A stretch of 64,000 nt of DNA from Hyaloraphidium curvatum (taxonomy: Eukaryota > Monoblepharomycota > Hyaloraphidiomycetes > Hyaloraphidiales > Hyaloraphidiaceae). Every line of letters starts with the position of its first letter. Positions within the stretch are counted from its first letter, which is position 1. The translations under genes and the position numbers were made by a program. This document shows positions 52,448-62,877 of the stretch, piece after piece. The stretch is from contig JAIVFI010000004.1 in NCBI GenBank assembly GCA_025558095.1, forward strand, positions 372,001 through 436,000, in the 5' to 3' direction. Under the pieces are notes generated by a model. It did not search any database, was not told the origin of the DNA, and was given only the letters and a program-made list of their open reading frames with translations.

Positions 52448-53389
52448 ATGCCGCTCCCTCGCGCGTTGAAGCTCCGCTCAGCGGACCTGGTCCCGCTCCT
52501 CGGCCTGGGCACGTGGAAATCGCAGCCCGGAGAAGTTGGAGGCGCCGTTCGCGCCGCTTTGGACCTTGGGATACGGCACATCGATTGCGCGTGGATTTAC
52601 GGAAATGAGCGAGAGATCGGAACTGTGTTGAAGGACAAGGTCGGCACTGACTTCCAGCGATCTGAGCTTTTCGTCGTCTCGAAGCTGTGGCCGATATTCT
52701 ATGGCGACCCGTCTCGTATCGTCCGCGCCGTCGAGGAAAGCGTGGGGAATTTGGGACTGGACCACCTGGACGCCCTGCTGCTGCATTGGCCGTTCTGCTA
52801 CCAGTACATCGGCGACAAAGTGACGATGCCGAAGGACAAAGCCACCGGAGCTGCGCTTTTCGATGAGAAGTGGCACATCCGGGACACGTGGCCCGAGCTC
52901 GAGAAGCTGGTTGAGCAGGGAAAGACGAGGAACATCGGAGTCTGCAATTACGGTATCACCAGACTGGAAGAGCTCCTTAAGGTGGCCAAGATCAAGCCGG
53001 CCGTGAATCAGGTCGAGCTGCACCCGTACAACCCGCAGCCCGAGCTCGTCGAGTTCTGCAAGCAGGAGGGCATAGCCGTGACCGCGTATTCCCCGCTGGG
53101 TTCCGGAGGAAAGCCTTCGCTGCTTGAAGATCCGATCATTCTCGAGGTCGCCAAGAAGCTGTCTCTGACGCCGGCCCAGGTTCTGCTCTCGTGGGGCGCC
53201 ACTCGCGGCACTGTCGTGATTCCGAAGTCGGTCAAGCCTGAGCGCATCAAGGAGAATATGCACCTGGTCGAGCTGGACAAGGACTCGATGGAAAAGATTA
53301 ACGGGATTTCAAAGCGCGTCCGCTACGTCGACCCCAAACCGTGGCAAGATGCAGCGCGGAAGGTGTGGGGCACCGGTCTTTTCGATTGA
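52448..53389 (+). CDS. Aldo-keto reductase
   Basis: A 313-aa single-exon protein from the ATG at 52448. The catalytic tetrad is present: Asp and Tyr in RHIDCAWIYGNE, Lys in FVVSKLW and His in LLLHWPF. The NADPH-binding C-terminal block includes YSPLGSGGKPSL, VLLSWGATRGTVVIPKSV and ERIKENMHLVELD. The (beta/alpha)8 family reduces aldehydes and ketones, such as sugar aldehydes, in the cytosol. The closest subfamily appears to be AKR1/2-type fungal alcohol dehydrogenases. It has no intron, unlike most neighbours. The short spacing (311 bp) to the divergent Clf1 gene holds its promoter. Confidence 0.93.
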   Translation: MPLPRALKLRSADLVPLLGLGTWKSQPGEVGGAVRAALDLGIRHIDCAWIYGNEREIGTVLKDKVGTDFQRSELFVVSKLWPIFYGDPSRIVRAVEESVGNLGLDHLDALLLHWPFCYQYIGDKVTMPKDKATGAALFDEKWHIRDTWPELEKLVEQGKTRNIGVCNYGITRLEELLKVAKIKPAVNQVELHPYNPQPELVEFCKQEGIAVTAYSPLGSGGKPSLLEDPIILEVAKKLSLTPAQVLLSWGATRGTVVIPKSVKPERIKENMHLVELDKDSMEKINGISKRVRYVDPKPWQDAARKVWGTGLFD

Positions 53390-53438
53390 GGAAATGGAGC
53401 ATGCAAGATCTTTGTCACATGTTGTAACATCATCTGCC

Positions 53439-55082
53439 CTAAAGCTTGGCCGGGAGCTTCAGCGGCATTGGAAGGCCTGCAAGCACCCGCCCGCTGCGGC
53501 CTTCGTCCGGAGCCGGGACACCCCTCCACTCGACCCGGAGCTTGCCCTCGAAGAGACCGGTGTCGCGGTGGTAGATGGTCCTCACGAGCATGTCGGCGAT
53601 CAAGTTGGCGCATGTGTCCGCCTGCTCCTCGAGATGCAAATGGTGTCCGCCTGGCAAAATGACGACTTTTGCTCCGCCCCGGCCCGCTTCCCCTTCGAGC
53701 ACCGCCGACTCCTCTGCGCCAACGGCCAGTGCCCAGAAGCGTTTCTCCCATCGCAGGCCCTGGCCTTGCTCGATGTTCCTCACAAAGTAACTGGATAAGT
53801 TGTGAGTCTCCGAGACACGCAATGGACCAAAGGGCAACCCACCCTCCCGACGCGAGAATCAGCAACACCGGCACCCGAGCCCGTCCGATGCGCTTCAGGA
53901 TCTCCAGACAGGTCGCCTCAGTGGGCGGGAAGGGCTCCGTCATCGTCAACCTTTGATCTGTCCTCCACGTATAGGCCCTCTTGCGCTCGGGCTCGGCAGG
54001 AGGCTTGTCGTGGACCGGCGGCGGCTGATCCTCGGGACGGCGCCCGTCCGGCGACGAAGCAACTGTCGCGACGACGCGGACCTTTTGCTGGAAGGGGTCC
54101 GAAACCATGCTGCTGTCCTCCTCGACCTACAGGTGCCGGAAACGGCCGCGTCAGTGAGCAGTGTCGAAAGCGGCTGCTTGTGAAATAGCCCACGATCTCC
54201 ATGAGCCCACGGGCCACAAGATGCGATGCGCCCTCGTAACCAAGCGGAATCCGAGGTGCCTTGGTTCGCGCCAGTGTTGCCTCATGCACAGAGGCGTAAC
54301 GCGGCTTGCGTTTGCGTGAAAGCACCTTTTCCTCCTCGATCCGTTCCAGAATCTCCTCCGGAATCTGCTGCGCCGGCCGCGTGAAGGGCCCCACATTATC
54401 GACCAGGATCATGGCTTGAATGCGATTCGGATACGCGGTCGCGTAGAAGCAGGAGACCGCTCCGCCCATCTAAATGAGACGTAAGCAAAGGCGTTTGTTT
54501 GGGTAGAGGACGCCGGCTTACCGAGTGCCCCATGAGGACGAAGCTCCTCCAGTTCAAAGCCTGAACGCAAGCCTCGACATCAATCGCGCTGCGCGGCGGT
54601 AATCAACATCCGTGTTCTTGCGCTTTTGTCCTCTACCTACTAACGCATGTCGGCATAGTCAGACTGACCGACAGCAACGTGTCAGGAGTAATGCCACTGA
54701 GCCAATAGAGCCACGACCCACATCCTTGGAGCGGTGGTCGCTCAGACCGTGGCCGGGAAGGTCGAGACAGACGACAGTGCACTTCAACGAAGGGTTGGCA
54801 GCCTCGATATCGTGCAGCAGTGTCGGGATCAACTTGTTCCACGTGTGGCAATTGTCTAGCCTGCGTACCGTCGGAATCAACGCTTCCCAAGCGCGGAATT
54901 GACCTCTACCAGCCATGGCAAGCGAGGATTCTGATCCAAGTGCGGTCGGTGTCTTTCGCGGACTCGTTGTCCTTCGACGTGTCATCGCTGTTCGGGATGT
55001 AGCCCCAACGCCGCGCCGCGATCCTCAAGCCTTGGAAAGAGGTGAAGGAGATGTCCGAAGGGGGTGGGTACTTCTGGGCCAT
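53439..55082 (-). CDS. SERHL/Kraken-like alpha/beta serine hydrolase
   Basis: Exons 55082-54910, 54860-54722, (unresolved), 54588-54522, 54469-54194, 54126-53843 and 53790-53439. Family segments: ILACHGWLDNCHTW (oxyanion HGW loop), VVCLDLPGHGLSDHRS, the nucleophile elbow MGHS|MGGAV split by a phase-0 intron, DNVGPFTRPAQ, LILASGG, and the histidine in VILPGGHHLHLEE. This order matches serine hydrolase-like proteins (SERHL family). Between 54592 and 54721 the phases do not agree: a micro-exon (SDYADM at 54636-54654) may lie there, but it leaves the frame one base out, so a small indel or another splice is needed. If that is a real lesion the gene is broken. Probable cytosolic or peroxisomal esterase-type enzyme. 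Confidence 0.75.
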
Positions 55083-55345
55083 CCTTGACGGTGTTGCTGC
55101 CGGCGATGTGGTCCACGAGGAGAGTGGCACTGTTTCCCAGCTCCACAAGACCACCCAGTGGCGGACAAGGGCGCTAACGCGTCGTCTGAGCCAGAAAAAA
55201 GATGCCCGACGGCTTAGGCGTCTGTTTTGAGGGGCGGAAAGGCCAAGAACTGCCGGCAGATTGTGGTGTTTCCGTTTTCCGACTCGGGCGCCATCAGGCT
55301 GTGCACATCGTCACTCATCCCACTCTTTTCGAGAACTGGTGGTCG

Positions 55346-56299
55346 TTACAGCACTGGAGACATGCCTCCGTCGAGATTGACCGCGACGCCGGTGACGTAG
55401 CTCGAGGATGGCCCCAGCAAGTAGACGATCGCGTCCGCCGCCTCCTCGGACTCCCCCACCCGCCCGAGCGGGATGTTGGCCGTCTTGGCGAACCCAGCAG
55501 ACCATTCCTCGTAGCTCTTTCCGCTACCAGCGGCCATCCGCTCCACCTGCGCCGATCTCACGAGCCCGATGCAGACCGCGTTCACGCGGATGCCGTGAGG
55601 CCCGAGATCGCGCGAGAGGGCCTTCGTGAGCGCCAGACCCGCCGCGCGGGAGACCGAGGTCGGCACGGAGGATGCGCCGGGGGCTTTGCCGGCGATGGCA
55701 AGCACAGAGACGATAGATGCGCCCTTGGCCTTCTTCAGGTGCGGCAGGGCGGCGCGGGTGCACCTGATCGCGGCCTTGACCTGCAGGAACGAACCCCGTG
55801 AGCATGCTGCCGAAGCTGCACACAATGTTTCCTACCTTAAGATCGAGGTCGTCATCCCATTGCTCGTCCGTCACACTCTCGAAAGGCCGGGCAGCCGACG
55901 TGCCCGCATTGCTGCGAACCAGGGCATAGTCGCGCAGACCGTCACCCAACTGCCCCTCGCGCCGCAAATGCAACGCCCCAGCTCACTTGACGAGGTACGT
56001 AATCCCGCCGAACCTGGCCACCGTCTCCGCCACGGCCCGCTCGCACTCGTCCTTCCTCCGCACGTCCGCCTGGACCTGCAGCGCGTCCTTCCCGGTCTTG
56101 GACTTGATCAGCGCCGCGGCCTTTTCCAGCTTCTCCTTGGTCCGGCCCGCGATGGCGACTTCGGCGCCCTGCGACGCGAGCTTCACCGCGGTCGCGAGGC
56201 CGATTCCTGGGGGGCGATTCCGGGTGTTGGCGGCGGGGGAAACGCGACGGCGGCCGGCACACCTTCGGAGCCGCCGGTGATGAGCGCGACGATGGCCAT
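55346..56299 (-). CDS. SDR-family protein with substituted catalytic Tyr/Lys
   Basis: Four exons (56299-56263, 56206-55987, 55911-55836, 55780-55346) encode 255 aa; introns 56, 75 and 55 nt. The cofactor loop is intact (TGGSEGIGLATAV after splicing; VAIAGRT; YLVNNAGTSA). The catalytic serine region is SIVSVLAIAG. The position of the YxxxK motif reads VPTSVSRAAGLAL, where classical SDRs have VPYSVSKAA: both catalytic Tyr and Lys are replaced (by Thr and Arg). The rest is canonical (LGPHGIRVNAV, GRVGESEEAADAIVYLL, VAVNLDGGM). It is likely a binding or scaffold SDR, or a recently inactivated enzyme. Alternatively it uses other residues. No frame lesion is seen. Confidence 0.85.
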
Positions 56300-56537
56300 C
56301 GTTGCGGGAATGGAGGGCGATTGGGGGCGGGGACGGGGCGCGGAGTTTTCAGTTGGGAGACGCTGTTGCGCGATCCGACGATCCGATCACGTCAGTCATC
56401 GAAGTGTGGTACAGGGGCAGTCTGGCGGGCATGATGCACGTCGTGAAGTGGGCGTCGGCAGATCTGCGACGGACCGAATCGATTGGTAGCGCGATACCAG
56501 CTTCATAGATTGATGCCATCGGGCCACCCTACCCTCG

Positions 56538-58194
56538 TCAGCTGAACGCCTCAATCACGCTCACCGCCGTCCCCGCGACGGCCACAAACAGGCCGAAAAC
56601 CAGCACCAACCAGGCGAAACCGAGGTCGTACCAAGGTGCCTTCCCTCCAAACATCCGCAGGTAGCACGCCGCCGGAAACACGATGCTCACCCCCGACGAG
56701 AGCAGCGAGCCCATGAGCGCCAGCACGGCCTCGAAGCGCGGGAACAGCAGCGAGATGAGCAGCGCGAGGAGGGAGAGGAAGGTCTTTACGGCGGGCTTGA
56801 GCCACCCGGGGGGCGGGACGGGCTGCGCGAGGGGGGCTTCGACGACGTCGTCGGTGGGGAGGGGGGTGCGCGCGGGGGAGGGGGGCGCGGAGAGGGTGGC
56901 GTGGCTGGGGCCGCGGCGGATGCGGGTGGCGGCGGGGGAGGAGGGGGGTTTGGTAGCGGAGGAGGACGAGGACCAGATGGAGAGGCTGATGGTGTACGAG
57001 ACCGGTTCCATGAGGAGGGCGAACTGCAAAGCGGGTGTGAGCTCAATCAGGGGAATGGAGGCGTCGGAGAGGCTCACCTTGGTGACGGGAATAAACACCA
57101 TGAGCCTGCGGGTCGACGAACTGTGAGCAAATGTAGCCCGTGGAATGAACGTGCACACAAACCAGGTGATGATGGTGTTGAGCAGCACGTTGTGCTCCAG
57201 CGGCAGCAGGTTCTTTGTGATCTCGTTGGACGTGTCCTCCCCGAACATCAGGTACCCGCTGCCGTCCGCGCGTCAGCAGCGATCGACCCCCAGCCCGCGC
57301 AGCGGCCACCCACGTGACGGCCATGGTCGCGTACACCGCGGCCACGATCCCGAAGCTGAGGTCCAGCACCCTCCCCACCCTCTCCCTCCCCCGCATCGCG
57401 AGGTATATGCCCGGGTACACGGCGTGCCCGCTCAGGCAGCTGATCAGGATGCCGACGACGAGCGTGAGCCTGTACGGCGTCGTCCACAGCTCCGTCGGCA
57501 TGGGGTCCAGCAGCGACCCCGGGCTCTCGCTCTTGGTGAGCCCGTCGAACACCACGGCGGAAACGAGCGTCAGGGAGCCCAGCATCCCAAACAGGCTCGT
57601 GTAGGACAGGTACGCGAGGTTGAGGAAGGTCGAGGCGTACATGACCGCCCCGACGAGCAGCTTGGCGTGCAGCGCCGGGACGCCGGGGTACAGCTGCGAG
57701 AGGTTGTCCGCGGCGACGATGAGGATGGCGACGTCGGCGACGTAGAGCTCCGTGACGAAGAGGATCGAGATGAGCGCGCGGGCGGCGGTGCCCCCGAACG
57801 CCGCGTCGGCGAGGTCCGGGAAGGAGGTGGGGACGAACGCGTGGCCGCCGTCGGCGAGGCAGCGGCAGACCATCCTCGCGGTGCGGTTCATGACGAGCAC
57901 GCAGAGCGCCAGGGCGGGGAGGCCGAATGCCCAGCCGGCCTGGCGCAGGCAGTACGGGATCGAGAGCAGGCCGAGGCCGACGATCAGGTTCACGACGTTG
58001 AACGTCGTCTGCGGGAAGGAGCACGTGCCGACGATGCCCGAGGCGGCGGGCTTGGCCTTGCCGGGGAGCAGCGCGGCCGTCTCGTCCGGCGCGTCCGCCT
58101 CGTCGTACACGGACACCTCCTCGTCCAGCGAGTCGTTGGACGCGGCGGGGACCGCGCTGACGACCACGCGGACTTCCCCCCGTTGCGACGCCAT
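56538..58194 (-). CDS. Amino acid/auxin permease family (AAAP) transporter
   Basis: Exons 58194-57314 and 57258-56538 (intron 55 nt, GTGGGT donor, phase 2) encode 533 aa with about eleven hydrophobic helices. The start is the ATG at 58194. A hydrophilic acidic N-terminus (~60 aa) precedes TFNVVNLIVGLGLLSIPY, the AAAP entry motif. RLTLVVGILISCLSGHAVYPG and TGYLMFGEDTSNEITKNL (restored across the splice) match the AVT/VIAAT branch, which moves neutral amino acids across vacuolar or vesicular membranes by proton antiport or symport. A ~65-residue Pro/Ser-rich cytoplasmic loop (SAPPSPARTPLPTDD) lies between later helices. Substrate is inferred only at family level. Confidence 0.88.
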
Positions 58195-58538
58195 TTTCCG
58201 GGGGTCCGACCGGGAGACGCGCAACGCGTTGTCGTGACTGGAGCTGATATAGCGGAGGAGCGGAGTCTACCGAGCACGCAATCACATCCAATCACGGCCG
58301 GTCGAGATCGCAAGACGGACCTGGAACTTACTTGATAGTTCGTGATGTATCATTCAGCACCTAGAACGGGAAGCTGGGACACCGTGGCAGGTCGGGGGCT
58401 GGGGTGACCAGGCAGGCGTTGCGTGGCCACGCGACAGCCGCCGCCCAGCCGCCGCGACGGATGCAATTCAAGATGAGCTAGTTGGTCGCATGCATTGCAG
58501 CTGGAATTCTCTGCGGATGGGCTGGAAAGGCGTGGGGG

Positions 58539-60725
58539 ATGGAAGCGCCTCCCGGAGCGCTCGAGCCCGGCCCTGACTCTCAAGCCTCTCAACGGAACCG
58601 ACAAACACGCGCAATGGACGGTCCGCCCGGGTCCGCGAGCCCAGTCGCCGTGCCGCCGCGCCGCAAGGGCAAGGAGGTCTTACGCGGCCGCGGCGCGCCG
58701 CCGGTCGATGCGCTGCGTGCGGCGCTGGCCGACTTCTTCCCGGGCGCGCCCGGCGGGGCCGGCGAGGGCGCCCCTTCGGCCCCCCCGCGCGACGGGACGG
58801 GCGTCCCCGAGCGCGAGCGCGCGTCGCTTTCCACGCTGCCGACGGAGCTCGTCGTGCTGATTGTGGAGCGCGCGGGCGGCGGCCAGCGCGAGCTGCACGC
58901 GCTGTCGCTCACCTGCCGCCGCCTGCGCGCCGTGGCGGTCCCGCTGCTGTACGCCGCGCCGCTCGTGCGCTCGACGTTCCAGTGGGCGCAGCTGGTCGTC
59001 TCGCTCAGGCGGGACCCCGCGCTGGCCGGCCTCGTGCGCCACCTCGACCTGTCGTCGATCGAATCCGGCAAGCACAGCCAGCCGGGCAGGCCGCGCCCGC
59101 CGCTCGGCGCCGCCGACATCGACGACCTGGCCGTGCCCGGCTGGATCCCGCCTGGCCTCGCGGCGCCGTGGAACGCGAACCTGCCCGGCACGCTGCACGC
59201 AAACCTGAATGGCACGCTGCACGCAAATGCGCCGCACGCAAACGCGCCGCACGCAAACGCGCCGCACGCAAACATGCCCAGGCCCGCCGCTGTGCTCGCG
59301 CACCACGCCGTCCCCGCCGTCGCGCTGCAGGCCCCCGCACCCGCGCACCCCCACGCGCACGCTGCGGAGCCCGCGGGCCCCCCGCGCCCGCCGCCGCCCT
59401 CGTCGGCGCTCACCTACCGCCTCAACTTTGCGCGCTCGTACGCCAGCGCGAGCAGCTCCCCGCCCAAGCAGCTGGGCAGCTCGCCGTCGCGCCCCGCCGC
59501 GTCTTCGTCGGGTCTCGCCGGCTTCTTCAACAACCGCGGACACGACGGCTCCTCGGCCGCCGGCGCCTCCTCGTCTGCCGGCCCTTCGTCGTCCGCAAGC
59601 GCCTCTTGGCGCTCCTCGCGCACGCACGCGCACCCGCCGCGCGCGGACCCCTCGGACCGCGACGCCGCCGACGCCGCCATCGCGCGCGCCGTCGCCCTCG
59701 GCTTCGAGTTCGAGGAGCTCGTCAACCTGCGCTCGGGCGCCGCGGGTCGGTTCCCTGGCGGCGGGCCGAGGAGGAGCGTGTCGTTCCGCTACGGGGGGAG
59801 GGAGCAGGGCAGGCCCGGCAGGCCGTCGGCGGCGGACCTCGCGTTCGCGGTCGACCTCGAGTCCGATTCCGAGAACGAATTGTCGCTCTCCGATGACGAG
59901 TGGGTGCACATTGATCTTCCCGCCTGCGTTCAAGTTGCTCATTGCCTGCACCTTAGGAGGTCGCCGCCGCGCGCTCTGCGCTCCGCACGCCAGGGTGCCG
60001 CCTCGTCGCAGCCGTCATCGCAGCCGTCGTCGCAGCCCGCTCCGGCGGCCAACGGCGACGCCCCGAGGCGCGCGCACCAGTGGACCGACGGTCCGCGGCC
60101 TCGGCAGCCGTACTTTGCCGGCGCGAGGAGGCCGCCGCACACGTACCTCTCCATCTCGGCGTCGAGCCTCGTCGAGCTCGCCAAGCGCGCGTCGGAGCTG
60201 CGCACGCTCAACCTGTCGTACTCGTCCATGGTCCCGGACAGTGGGTTTTCCGCCGCCGAACGCGCGCAGCGCTTGTCGTCTCACGCCCCGCGCCCCGCAG
60301 CCTACCTCGTCGAAACCGACGAATACGTCTCGCAGATGCAGTATTCCCCCCACAGCTACCTCACCCGCGTCCCCGTGACGGTGCACGACGCCTTCCTCGC
60401 CCTGGCCGAGAACTGCCCCCGCCTCGAGGCGCTCAGCCTGCGCGGGTGCGAGTTCGCGACCGACGCGCTGGTGCGCGCGCTGCTCGCCGCCGCGGGGGCG
60501 CTGCGGTACCTCGATCTGACGGGGTGCAGCAGGGTGTCGACGGGGGCGCAGCTGGTGTGGGAGGTGAAGGAGGGCGCGGAGGCGGCGGACAGGGGGGCCA
60601 GGAGGCGGGACGGCGGGGAAGGGGGGAAGGATGGGGACGACGCGGATTCGGATAGGGAAGGGGAGGGCAAGCCGAGCCCGCTTTGGGATGCGGTGCTGCC
60701 CAAGCTGGCCGGAGGCGCGCCGTGA
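58539..60725 (+). CDS. F-box protein with disordered middle and C-terminal LRRs
   Basis: A 728-aa single-exon protein from the ATG at 58539 (an in-frame TTG upstream was rejected). An F-box (LSTLPTELVVLIVERAG, then LSLTCRRLRAVAVPLLYA) lies at ~90-145, and one LRR-like strand (LVRHLDLSSIES) follows. The next ~350 residues are low-complexity and disordered, with a tandem repeat of ANAPH near residue 230-245 encoded by 15-nt DNA units (59220-59273). LRRs resume at the end: LRTLNLSYSSM, LEALSLRGCEFATD, LRYLDLTGCSRVS. It is a predicted SCF ubiquitin-ligase receptor with unknown target. GC at this locus is extreme, and long antisense frames are artefacts. Confidence 0.8.
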   Translation: MEAPPGALEPGPDSQASQRNRQTRAMDGPPGSASPVAVPPRRKGKEVLRGRGAPPVDALRAALADFFPGAPGGAGEGAPSAPPRDGTGVPERERASLSTLPTELVVLIVERAGGGQRELHALSLTCRRLRAVAVPLLYAAPLVRSTFQWAQLVVSLRRDPALAGLVRHLDLSSIESGKHSQPGRPRPPLGAADIDDLAVPGWIPPGLAAPWNANLPGTLHANLNGTLHANAPHANAPHANAPHANMPRPAAVLAHHAVPAVALQAPAPAHPHAHAAEPAGPPRPPPPSSALTYRLNFARSYASASSSPPKQLGSSPSRPAASSSGLAGFFNNRGHDGSSAAGASSSAGPSSSASASWRSSRTHAHPPRADPSDRDAADAAIARAVALGFEFEELVNLRSGAAGRFPGGGPRRSVSFRYGGREQGRPGRPSAADLAFAVDLESDSENELSLSDDEWVHIDLPACVQVAHCLHLRRSPPRALRSARQGAASSQPSSQPSSQPAPAANGDAPRRAHQWTDGPRPRQPYFAGARRPPHTYLSISASSLVELAKRASELRTLNLSYSSMVPDSGFSAAERAQRLSSHAPRPAAYLVETDEYVSQMQYSPHSYLTRVPVTVHDAFLALAENCPRLEALSLRGCEFATDALVRALLAAAGALRYLDLTGCSRVSTGAQLVWEVKEGAEAADRGARRRDGGEGGKDGDDADSDREGEGKPSPLWDAVLPKLAGGAP

Positions 60726-61289
60726 TCATGCGTGGGATCCCAAGACAACCTCTTGGTGTACCATTGGTTATCATTTCTTGAACGGCCCGTGCTGTACATG
60801 CGCGATGGATGCCCGAAATGATCGGACGTGGTGGGATCGGATGATGGCGGGGAGCTGGGTGCCAGCTTCCATGCCTTTCGAACAGTACGTGGCAGAGTTT
60901 GAAACCTTTGCTCCAGATAAGCAACGAGGGACATGCTTTTGCAGACGTGCTATGTGCATTGATGGCACCAATAGAGCGCTCGACTTGACAGAATGGGTCC
61001 CATCGTGTCTTTCCGATCGTAAGCCGGGGGACATCTAAGCAACAATGCGCGCACACACAAAGCATCTTCTTCAAAGACCACAGCATCTCCGGACTGGCGT
61101 GCGAGGTCCTGTGTAGCAGAGCGGAAAGTCTCTGGACTGATGCCGCATGCCGGCCAGCTGGGCGAGGAGGAGCTCGGACGACTCCGACTCAACATCGGAG
61201 CAGTGTGCCGGATCCATCATGTTGCTGGCTGTGAGCCCGCAATCGACTGAACGTGGGCCTGCGAGTCGTTGCAATGCAGCTCCGGCCGG
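60726..61289. other. 560-bp convergent intergenic region
   Basis: Lies between the 3' ends of the F-box/LRR gene and the GT61 gene. Open frames on both strands reach about 90 codons but show no family similarity. Confidence 0.5.
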
Positions 61290-62819
61290 CTAGCAGTACA
61301 ACCTCTCCTCCCGCACCACGTGCCCCACGGCCTCTCGCACCGCCTCGTCCCAGTCCTCCTTCTCCAGGGTCACGCTCCCATCCCGCGAGGCGTACATCCC
61401 GGTCCTGTAGTGCCGCGATCCCGTCCCCTCGGCCAGCTGCCCGAACCAGAACGCCTCGTCTCCTGCCACGCTCCACCCCTTCACCGGATCCCCGGGCTTC
61501 CATTCCGGGCGCTGTATCTTCATCAGCCTAGGCACGGAGATCTCGAGGAGGACGGAGCCGGGGGGGAGGAACAGGCCCCAAGAGAGGCCGGCGCCGTGGA
61601 CGCCGGCGAGGATGCGGGTGCGGAAGGCGGCGCGGAGCTGCTCCGCGGGCGGGTGCGGCGCGTCGAAGGAGGCGAGGGCGGGGACGACGCGGGCGCCGTG
61701 GAGGCGTTCCAGCTCCGGGTTGAGCTCCGAGATCCAGCGCAGGGCCTGGTCCGGGTTGGTGAGGTTGCGGTCCGTGCTGCGGCCGGTGCGGAGGACGAGC
61801 AGGAGCGGGATCAGGCTCCGGTGGCAGGGGTAGCGAAAGGGCGGGGAGAAGGGCGACAGCGGTGGGGAGTCGAACGGGGTGTCTGCCGGGAGCGAAGCCG
61901 GGGGCCCGGGGAGCAGGCGGAACGGCGTGCGGAAGGTTGGGTGCAGGGCCACACGGCCGGGGGGGAAGAGGTGCGCGGGGAAGGGGCCGTCGCCAAAGAC
62001 CAGGGAGCGATAGTGCGCGACCAGCATCGCGTTGCGGTAGGCGACAAAGTCGGCGGGGAAGCGGGTGTTCCACTTGCGCATGGTCAGGAAGACGCCCCAC
62101 ACCGATCGCGCGAAGCAGGCCGGTGCGGCGGGCACATGCGGCGGCACGAAGCGTCGAATGCCGGTCTTGTTGGAGAACTGCTCGTCGACGAGGATGTTCT
62201 TTTGCGGGTCGCGCACCACGGCCGAGAAGAGGAAGCTCATCTGGCCGAACCAGTTGCCGCGCAGGGCGCCCTGGACGCGGTTCAGCATGTGCACGCGCAG
62301 GTCGCGGGGCGCGGCCGGCAGCGGCGTGCCGGGCAGCAGCTCACGCACGGTGCTGTGCAGCGCGACTGCGGCCAGCATGGTGTGGAACGCGTTCTGCAGC
62401 ACGGTGGCCTCTGCCACGGCGAGGGCGGGCAGCATCTCCGGCGCCGCCCCGCGATCGGCGGCGGGCGCCGCGCCGGCGAACTCAAAGAACGGGCCGATCG
62501 GGCCGCGGCCGCCCATTTCGCCGCAGAGCCGCGCGAACGACGGGTTGCGCGCGCCCCACGGCGGCGGCGCCTCCCGGGGAAACACCGTCCGCGGCCGCGT
62601 CGACACCGCGTCGGGCGGCGGCGCGACCGGCCGGCCGCGCGGCGTCGCGATGCAAACGCCGTCGAACCGCAGCGGCGGCTCGCACGGCGCGGCCGCCCAC
62701 GCGCGGCGCATCCGCGGGAACTCCGCGGCGGGCGCCCCCGGGGGCGGCCCGCGCAGCAGCAGCCACGCCGCGCACATCGCGGCCACTGCGAGCAGCGCAC
62801 ACCCCCGCCGGGGGCCCAT
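61290..62819 (-). CDS. GT61-type glycosyltransferase, type II membrane protein
   Basis: A 509-aa single-exon protein from the ATG at 62819 (an upstream in-frame GTG rejected). A short basic N-terminus is followed by a signal-anchor helix (~8-24, CALLAVAAMCAAWLLL), placing the catalytic domain in the Golgi lumen. The C-terminal region has the GT61/DUF563 signature ILAGVHGAGLSWGLFLPPGS with VLLEI, and AFRTRILAG before it; NRVQGALRGNW and HPTFRTPFRL are upstream. GT61 enzymes (plant xylosyl-/arabinosyltransferases, EOGT-like enzymes) transfer pentoses or GlcNAc from UDP-sugars. The acceptor is unknown; wall or glycoprotein decoration is inference. Confidence 0.85.
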   Translation of the reverse strand: MGPRRGCALLAVAAMCAAWLLLRGPPPGAPAAEFPRMRRAWAAAPCEPPLRFDGVCIATPRGRPVAPPPDAVSTRPRTVFPREAPPPWGARNPSFARLCGEMGGRGPIGPFFEFAGAAPAADRGAAPEMLPALAVAEATVLQNAFHTMLAAVALHSTVRELLPGTPLPAAPRDLRVHMLNRVQGALRGNWFGQMSFLFSAVVRDPQKNILVDEQFSNKTGIRRFVPPHVPAAPACFARSVWGVFLTMRKWNTRFPADFVAYRNAMLVAHYRSLVFGDGPFPAHLFPPGRVALHPTFRTPFRLLPGPPASLPADTPFDSPPLSPFSPPFRYPCHRSLIPLLLVLRTGRSTDRNLTNPDQALRWISELNPELERLHGARVVPALASFDAPHPPAEQLRAAFRTRILAGVHGAGLSWGLFLPPGSVLLEISVPRLMKIQRPEWKPGDPVKGWSVAGDEAFWFGQLAEGTGSRHYRTGMYASRDGSVTLEKEDWDEAVREAVGHVVREERLYC

Positions 62820-62877
62820 GGACCGGGGCAGGGACGCTCCGGTGCATATGGATTTGGAGAGCCTGGCTTCCACGATA

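Noticed and set aside
58589-59951. Minus-strand frames of 274 and 423 codons over the F-box gene
   Set aside because: Antisense shadows in very GC-rich disordered coding sequence; no motifs.
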